A program made the position numbers and the translations under genes. Below are positions 60,011 to 64,000 of a stretch of 64,000 nucleotides of DNA, piece by piece. The stretch comes from CAXBMB01 sp052078155. Lineage in GTDB: Bacteria; Pseudomonadota; Alphaproteobacteria; Kiloniellales; DSM-21159. The DNA lies in assembly GCA_052078155.1 (NCBI GenBank), contig JBQJBP010000002.1:744001-808000 (forward strand), read 5' to 3'. A model generated the notes under the pieces. It was not told where the DNA came from. It saw only the letters and a program-made list of their open reading frames with translations, and did no database searches. Numbering within the stretch: the first letter of the stretch is position 1; each line of letters starts with the position of its first letter.

Positions 60011-60949
60011 ATGGGGGACAGTCCGCTGGGGACGATAAAGGAATTTGGCGAACTGAAACGCCCGGGAGGCATCACGCTGCGGTGGCTGAAAGCCACCCCC
60101 TCCGCTGCCGGGTCATCTGACCCAGCGAGCAAAATCTGCGTGCTGCTGCATGGCCGCACAGAGTTCATCGAAAAATACGATGAAGTCATCGATGAACTGA
60201 CGGACCGGGGCTATGGCGTCTGGACCTTTGACTGGCGCGGACAGGGGCTGTCCAGCCGGGAAACGGATAATCCTCACAAGGGCCACAGCAACGGGTTCCA
60301 GGACTATCTGGATGACCTGCAGGCCTTTCTGGATCAGGTGGTGGACTGGCAAGGGGCTGAACATTGTTTGCTTATGGCCCATTCCATGGGCGGGCATCTG
60401 GCTTTGCGGCATCTGCTGGGCGGGCAGAGCCGCTTCACCGCCGCTGCCATCTCTGCGCCCATGACCGCCATTCGCTTTGGCGGGACGGGGCGCAGCCGTC
60501 TGGTTAAATGGATTGCACGCTTTGGCAGCTGGCTGGGCAAGGCCAGGGACTATGCGCCGGGCAGCGGTGACTGCACCCCGCAAAGTTACGAAAACTCTTT
60601 CCCCAAGTTGACCAGCAACCGGGCCCGCTATGAGAGCTATCTGGCGGCAGTGCGCAGCAACCCGGATCTGGAGCTGGGGGGCGTGACCTTTGGCTGGCTG
60701 AACCAGGCCATCAAAAGCTCAAAAATCTTGATGCGTGAAGCTGCCAGCAGCCGCCATCATCCACCCATCACGCTCTTTCTGGGCGGGCGTGAACAGATTG
60801 TCGATAACAACGCCACCCTCGCCCTGTCGGCTCTGGTTTCCGGCAGTGAAGTCATCATCTACCCCGAGGCCCAGCACGAAATCCTGATGGAAAGCGACGC
60901 CATCTGGAGCCAATTCTGGGTCGATTTTGACGAGAGATTTGGCGCCTGA
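60011..60949 (+). CDS. Alpha/beta hydrolase, lysophospholipase / monoacylglycerol lipase type
   Basis: This 312-residue serine hydrolase has the oxyanion-side start KICVLLHGRTEFIEKYDEV, then YGVWTFDWRGQGLSSR. The nucleophile elbow is LLMAHSMGGHLALRHLL (G-x-S-x-G as AHSMGG). The acid is probably in LFLGGREQIVDN, and the histidine in YPEAQHEILMES. It is likely cytosolic and acts on lysophospholipids or monoacylglycerols like PldB. The start at 60011 avoids translating the upstream repeat. A second copy of its last codons lies at 61915-61930. Confidence 0.88.
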   Translation: MGDSPLGTIKEFGELKRPGGITLRWLKATPSAAGSSDPASKICVLLHGRTEFIEKYDEVIDELTDRGYGVWTFDWRGQGLSSRETDNPHKGHSNGFQDYLDDLQAFLDQVVDWQGAEHCLLMAHSMGGHLALRHLLGGQSRFTAAAISAPMTAIRFGGTGRSRLVKWIARFGSWLGKARDYAPGSGDCTPQSYENSFPKLTSNRARYESYLAAVRSNPDLELGGVTFGWLNQAIKSSKILMREAASSRHHPPITLFLGGREQIVDNNATLALSALVSGSEVIIYPEAQHEILMESDAIWSQFWVDFDERFGA

Positions 60950-61024
60950 TCCCAGCGGAGCGGTCGAGTCAGTTAATCGGGAAATTTCTTTCTTGATGCA
61001 ATCATTGAGAGTTCGCGTTATTAC
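60938..61024. repeat. 87-bp direct repeat, first copy
   Basis: It spans the last codons of the hydrolase gene and the following leader. The copy at 61918-62004 has the same length, and I count 6 differences (about 93% identity). Both copies end just upstream of a lipoprotein gene. Confidence 0.93.
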
Positions 61025-61110
61025 AAACCTTCTCTTGTCTAATTGGCTTGTTAAGCGCCGGCGTCTCAGGCTGTCGCACAGTCAATGTCTCCTGCTAATC
61101 GGAGCTTCCC

Positions 61111-61791
61111 GTGCCGTCATTTCGCAATCTGTTCGTTGCCTGTTCTTTATCGCTTCTTTTGGCGGCATGCCAAAGCTCAAAACCCTACCGATCTCCAGAT
61201 CTAGCACCAATAGTGAAAGTGCCTGTGGAGATTAATGTAGAAGCTTACGAATCAGATTACTCAGGAAAGATCATAGATAAAAAGCTATGGCTAGAAGTAA
61301 ATGTTAAAGATAACTGGTCAGTTAAAGTTCCTCGTTCTCAGTACAAGTGCTTTGATCAGTACGATGTGACGTCAAACATCGATGAGAGATTCAGGAACGA
61401 TGTAAAAGGCATCGCGACTAAATACTATTCTGATGTTCATCTGTTCGAACCTGCCGACACACTAAAAGACGTTGAGATTCTTCCGGGGGATGAGGCGTTG
61501 CTATTCGAATCAACGACAAACCTCATTTACCTCAAAGTAACGGGACGCCAATACACTAGTAAGTTGCTCGTGCGGAGTAATGTGTACGGAAGTTTTAAGC
61601 ATTTTTTCTCGGATAATTCTGAGAGTGGCGAGGATTTTTCTGGCCACAATGATCTGTCTAAGAAAGGGTATTCTCAATTTGGCGCTTGTGACCGTGCGCC
61701 AAGGCAAATGCCTTTGAGTTATCAAGAGGCCTATAATGAAGCGCTGTCGAATTTTGAAGCTGAGTTCGTGAAGAAGGTCATCAACCGCTAA
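61111..61791 (+). CDS. Putative lipoprotein, first of two divergent paralogues
   Basis: This 226-residue protein starts at a GTG after GGAG. A lipoprotein signal SFRNLFVACSLSLLLAAC ends at C20. The mature part is mixed alpha/beta with YKCFDQYDVTSN, VKGIATKYYSDVHLF, ILPGDEALLFES and a C-terminal helix SYQEAYNEALSNFEAEFVKK ending in VINR. It shares with the next gene the signal, C-F-x-x-Y motif, P-G-D motif and C-terminus, but the middle has diverged. Base composition is AT-richer than the surroundings. Function is unknown; it is likely anchored at the periplasmic side of a membrane. Confidence 0.78.
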   Translation: MPSFRNLFVACSLSLLLAACQSSKPYRSPDLAPIVKVPVEINVEAYESDYSGKIIDKKLWLEVNVKDNWSVKVPRSQYKCFDQYDVTSNIDERFRNDVKGIATKYYSDVHLFEPADTLKDVEILPGDEALLFESTTNLIYLKVTGRQYTSKLLVRSNVYGSFKHFFSDNSESGEDFSGHNDLSKKGYSQFGACDRAPRQMPLSYQEAYNEALSNFEAEFVKKVINR

Positions 61792-61817
61792 GAATTTTGG
61801 GACTTCTCACCGAGGAA

Positions 61818-61904
61818 AAATCTCATTCTCGGCCAGGACTTTGCCTGCCAGATAGAGCGAGCCGCAGATGAGAATCCGGCCAGGCCAGGGGTTCTCTGAG
61901 ACGA
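61818..61904 (-). pseudogene. Remnant of a folC 3' end
   Basis: Read on the minus strand, this segment encodes VSENPWPGRILICGSLYLAG and KVLAENE, then IFPR and a stop. It aligns without gaps to the end of folC at 62856-62939. I count 10 differences in 84 bases, all at third codon positions and synonymous. There is no upstream coding part, so it is a fragment and cannot be a working gene. It joins directly to a hydrolase-end fragment at about 61905-61917. Confidence 0.9.
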
Positions 61905-61917
61905 CTTTAATATGAGG

Positions 61918-62004
61918 TTTGGCACCTGACCCCACCGGAACGGTCGAGTCAGCTAATCGGGAATTTTCTTTCTTGATGCAATCATTGAGAGTTCGCGTTA
62001 TTAC
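61918..62004. repeat. 87-bp direct repeat, second copy
   Basis: It includes a truncated end of the hydrolase gene (codons reading R-F-G-T-stop against R-F-G-A-stop in the intact gene) and the same leader as 60938-61024. It places the second lipoprotein gene in the same context as the first. Confidence 0.93.
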
Positions 62005-62113
62005 GATCTAATCGATTTCGGATTGAGCCGTTAATTGTGTGCTTTGCTTTGGATTGGCTGGCACACCTCTGGCAATGGCTAAGCCCTTCCGACCCCTTTG
62101 GTGGAGTTCTTTC

Positions 62114-62824
62114 GTGTCATCTTTCCGTGCTTTTTTCGTTGCCTGTTCTCTGCCACTGTTTTTGGTGGCTTGCAAAACGCCAGAACCCGTAAAGCGTGAA
62201 TTATTAGTTTTGGATATTGAGCCAGCAGCGATCTCTAATACCAGAGGAATATCAGATCATAAGGCCTTTGTTCAATTTTCAGTTGCTAGAAACGCAAGGA
62301 ACAAAGCAAACAGAGGTTCTGCAGCGTGCTTTGAAATCTATCATCCGGTTAGCGATGTGAATCCGACCTTTGTCAAGAATGTGAAAGAGATTTTGGAGAG
62401 CTATTTTTCTGAGGTTGTAGAGCTGGATAAAAATGAAAATGCGACAAAGGTTCTGCAACCAGGAGACGTTTTTCTAAAAATAGAAACCGACCCTGTTGAG
62501 ACAAAAATGAATGTTCACCCGCCAGCGTGGTTTGGCAACGATTGGAATGTTCACGTTGCCAGCATCATTTCGGGAGAAGTGAATTACGAACTAGATGGCG
62601 GTGTCCAGGATTACTGGAGTTTTAAAGGGGTCAATTTTACAAGCGAACCTACGGCGGCCGTTGAAATTCCAGGACTTTCGGCGACGTCAGAAGAACGGAC
62701 TGCCGCCTTCAAAACGCTTTGCACGAAAGTACCGAAGCTACTCAAAGCAAATCTACAAGCTTCTTATGACGAAGCCTTGATGATGTTTACGGAAAAACTG
62801 GAAAAATACGTCATCAACAAGTAG
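62114..62824 (+). CDS. Putative lipoprotein, second of two divergent paralogues
   Basis: This 236-residue protein starts at a GTG after GGAG, in the same arrangement as the first copy; an upstream ATG at 62039 would add 25 residues before the signal. The signal SSFRAFFVACSLPLFLVAC ends at C20. Shared features with the first copy are AACFEIYHPVSDVN, VKEILESYFSEVVEL, VLQPGDVFLKIE, and the C-terminal SYDEALMMFTEKLEKYVINK. The middle portions are otherwise poorly alike. AT-rich like its partner. Function unknown. Confidence 0.78.
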   Translation: MSSFRAFFVACSLPLFLVACKTPEPVKRELLVLDIEPAAISNTRGISDHKAFVQFSVARNARNKANRGSAACFEIYHPVSDVNPTFVKNVKEILESYFSEVVELDKNENATKVLQPGDVFLKIETDPVETKMNVHPPAWFGNDWNVHVASIISGEVNYELDGGVQDYWSFKGVNFTSEPTAAVEIPGLSATSEERTAAFKTLCTKVPKLLKANLQASYDEALMMFTEKLEKYVINK

Positions 62825-62841
62825 GCGCTAAATGCCCCGAC

Positions 62842-64000
62842 CTACTTCGGAAAGGTCTCGTTTTCCGCCAGGACTTTGCCGGCCAGATAGAGAGAGCCGC
62901 AGATCAGGATGCGGCCGGGCCAGGGGTTTTCTGAGACGATCTGGGCGATGGCCGATCTGACGCTGTCTTCCGCCTGGGCGTCGAAGCCACTGTCTTTTGC
63001 TTTCTGGGCGGCTTCCTGGGCACTCAGGGAGTTGGGTTCGCCGGGGATCTCCACGGCCCGCAAGCCCTGCGCCACCTGGGCCAGGGGGCCCAGAAAGCCT
63101 TCGGCGGCCTTGTTGTTCAGCATGCCATAAACCAGATGCAGCGGGCCGTCATCCCAGCCTTTTGCCACGGCGGCCAGAGCCTCCCCGGCTGAGGCGTTGT
63201 GCCCGCCGTCCAGCCAGAGTTCCCAGCCCTCAGGCAAGAGCTCCACCAGACGCCCTTCGGTGAGATGCTGCAGGCGGGCCGGCCACTTGGCGCTGGCCAC
63301 GCCCAGCGCGCGGGCATTCTGGTCGGGGGCGATGGAGGTGCTGAGCTGCAGGGCGCAGACCACAGCCAAGCCGGCGTTGTCGATCTGGTGTTCGCCGATC
63401 AAACCGGGACGGGGAAGCCACTCCACACCGTCATTCACAAAGAGGCGAAAGCCGCCTTCCTCCGTTTCGGTCCACCAGTGGCGATTGTGGATCCACAAAG
63501 GGGCGCCGACTTCTTCGGCTTTGGCTTCCAGAACCTTCAGGGCTTCTTTGGGTTGCGGGCCCAGCACACAGGGTACGCCAGGCTTCATGATGCCCGCCTT
63601 TTCAGCGGCAATCTGCTTGATTGTGGTGCCGAGAAACTGCGTGTGATCGATGGAGATAGGGGTGATGGCCGTCACGGCCGGCTGGGCCACCAGATTGGTG
63701 GCGTCGAGCCGCCCGCCCAGGCCTGTTTCCAGCAGCAGCACGTCGGCTTCCGCGCGGGAAAAGGCCAGAAAGGCTGCTGCTGTGGTGACTTCGAAGAAGG
63801 TGATGGGCTTGCCGTCGTTGCTGGCTTCCACCTCTTCCAGCAGGGCCATCAGAGCCTCTTCGTCAATCAGCTCTCCGGCCAGGCGGATCCGCTCATGAAA
63901 GCGCACCAGATGGGGGGAGCTGTAGTGGTGGACAGAGCGACCTGCCTCTTCCAGCATGGCCCTGAGGTAAGCCAGCAGCGAGCCTTTGCCGTTGGTGCCT
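62842..64000 (-). CDS. folC: Folylpolyglutamate synthase / dihydrofolate synthase (5' partial)
   Basis: The gene continues past the right edge; the last codons in the window read G-T-N-G-K-G-S, the FolC P-loop. The remaining 386 residues show FFEVTTAAAFLAFSRAEADV, LLLETGLGGRLDATNLV, ITPISIDHTQFLGTTIKQIA, AEKAGIMKPGVPCVLGP and LWLDGGHNASAGEALAAV. The enzyme adds glutamate to dihydropteroate and to folates in the cytosol. A fragment duplicating its last 27 codons with synonymous differences lies at 61818-61904. In alphaproteobacteria accD often lies upstream of folC; that region is outside the window. Confidence 0.96.
   Translation of the reverse strand, partial: GTNGKGSLLAYLRAMLEEAGRSVHHYSSPHLVRFHERIRLAGELIDEEALMALLEEVEASNDGKPITFFEVTTAAAFLAFSRAEADVLLLETGLGGRLDATNLVAQPAVTAITPISIDHTQFLGTTIKQIAAEKAGIMKPGVPCVLGPQPKEALKVLEAKAEEVGAPLWIHNRHWWTETEEGGFRLFVNDGVEWLPRPGLIGEHQIDNAGLAVVCALQLSTSIAPDQNARALGVASAKWPARLQHLTEGRLVELLPEGWELWLDGGHNASAGEALAAVAKGWDDGPLHLVYGMLNNKAAEGFLGPLAQVAQGLRAVEIPGEPNSLSAQEAAQKAKDSGFDAQAEDSVRSAIAQIVSENPWPGRILICGSLYLAGKVLAENETFPK

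Overview
The window looks like chromosomal DNA of an alphaproteobacterium, most likely near the Rhodospirillales/Kiloniellales. The evidence is the family mix: class I lysyl-tRNA synthetase, a Usg-family protein, CtaA-type heme A synthase, DUF952, DUF1203 and DUF1223 proteins, PAS_5-type regulators, a small SRP RNA beside dnaX, and the argD-argF-hslO order. Coding sequence is dense and GC-rich. The clear exception is an AT-richer stretch at about 61.0-62.8 kb. I see no CRISPR array, prophage or insertion sequence. This placement is inferred from gene content, not from a database search.

Layout. 0-6.3 kb: the 3' part of a ferredoxin-cyclase fusion, a methyltransferase, an MscS channel, RecX (minus strand), and two ABC-2 permeases without an ATPase. 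6.7-15.2 kb: argD-argF-hslO and a lipoprotein on the plus strand, then argE, trkH, apaG and an OmpA-like lipoprotein on the minus strand. 16-20 kb: a YnjBCD-type ABC importer. 20.1-24.6 kb: a methyl-accepting chemotaxis protein among three secreted proteins that appear to be paralogues of one unnamed family. 24.9-36.8 kb: a SigZ-like sigma factor and GST, a serine hydrolase, tRNA-Gly(CCC), a second GST, ctaA, usg, a TerB-like protein, an AEC transporter, a PAS protein, a DinG-type helicase and a SnoaL-like protein. 37-49.5 kb: lysK, a second PAS protein, a BCAT-like aminotransferase, an S24-like repressor, DUF952, a parvulin, secA, DUF1203, a cysteine hydrolase and accA. 49.6-51.5 kb: a TPP riboswitch controlling a ThiY-like binding protein and TenA. 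51.5-51.9 kb: an array of palindromic repeats. 52-60.9 kb: acnA, a DUF1223 protein, ybaB-dnaX, SRP RNA, nudC and an alpha/beta hydrolase. 60.9-64 kb: two divergent lipoprotein genes, a duplicated remnant of the folC 3' end, and folC itself, cut by the window edge.

Working units. ArgD, ArgF and ArgE supply three arginine-biosynthesis steps. The riboswitch-ThiY-TenA unit fits salvage of degraded thiamin pyrimidines, but its permease and ATPase are not beside it. DnaX, YbaB and SRP RNA form a commonly seen housekeeping cluster.

The most unusual feature is at 60.94-62.94 kb. The end of the hydrolase gene, a lipoprotein gene and the end of folC occur twice in tandem. The folC remnant differs from the resident folC tail only by synonymous changes over 27 codons, while the two lipoproteins differ strongly in their middles. 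This suggests recombination with DNA from a related strain at a locus that carries variable lipoprotein cassettes. The second notable feature is the roughly 86-bp hairpin-rich repeat array after tenA.
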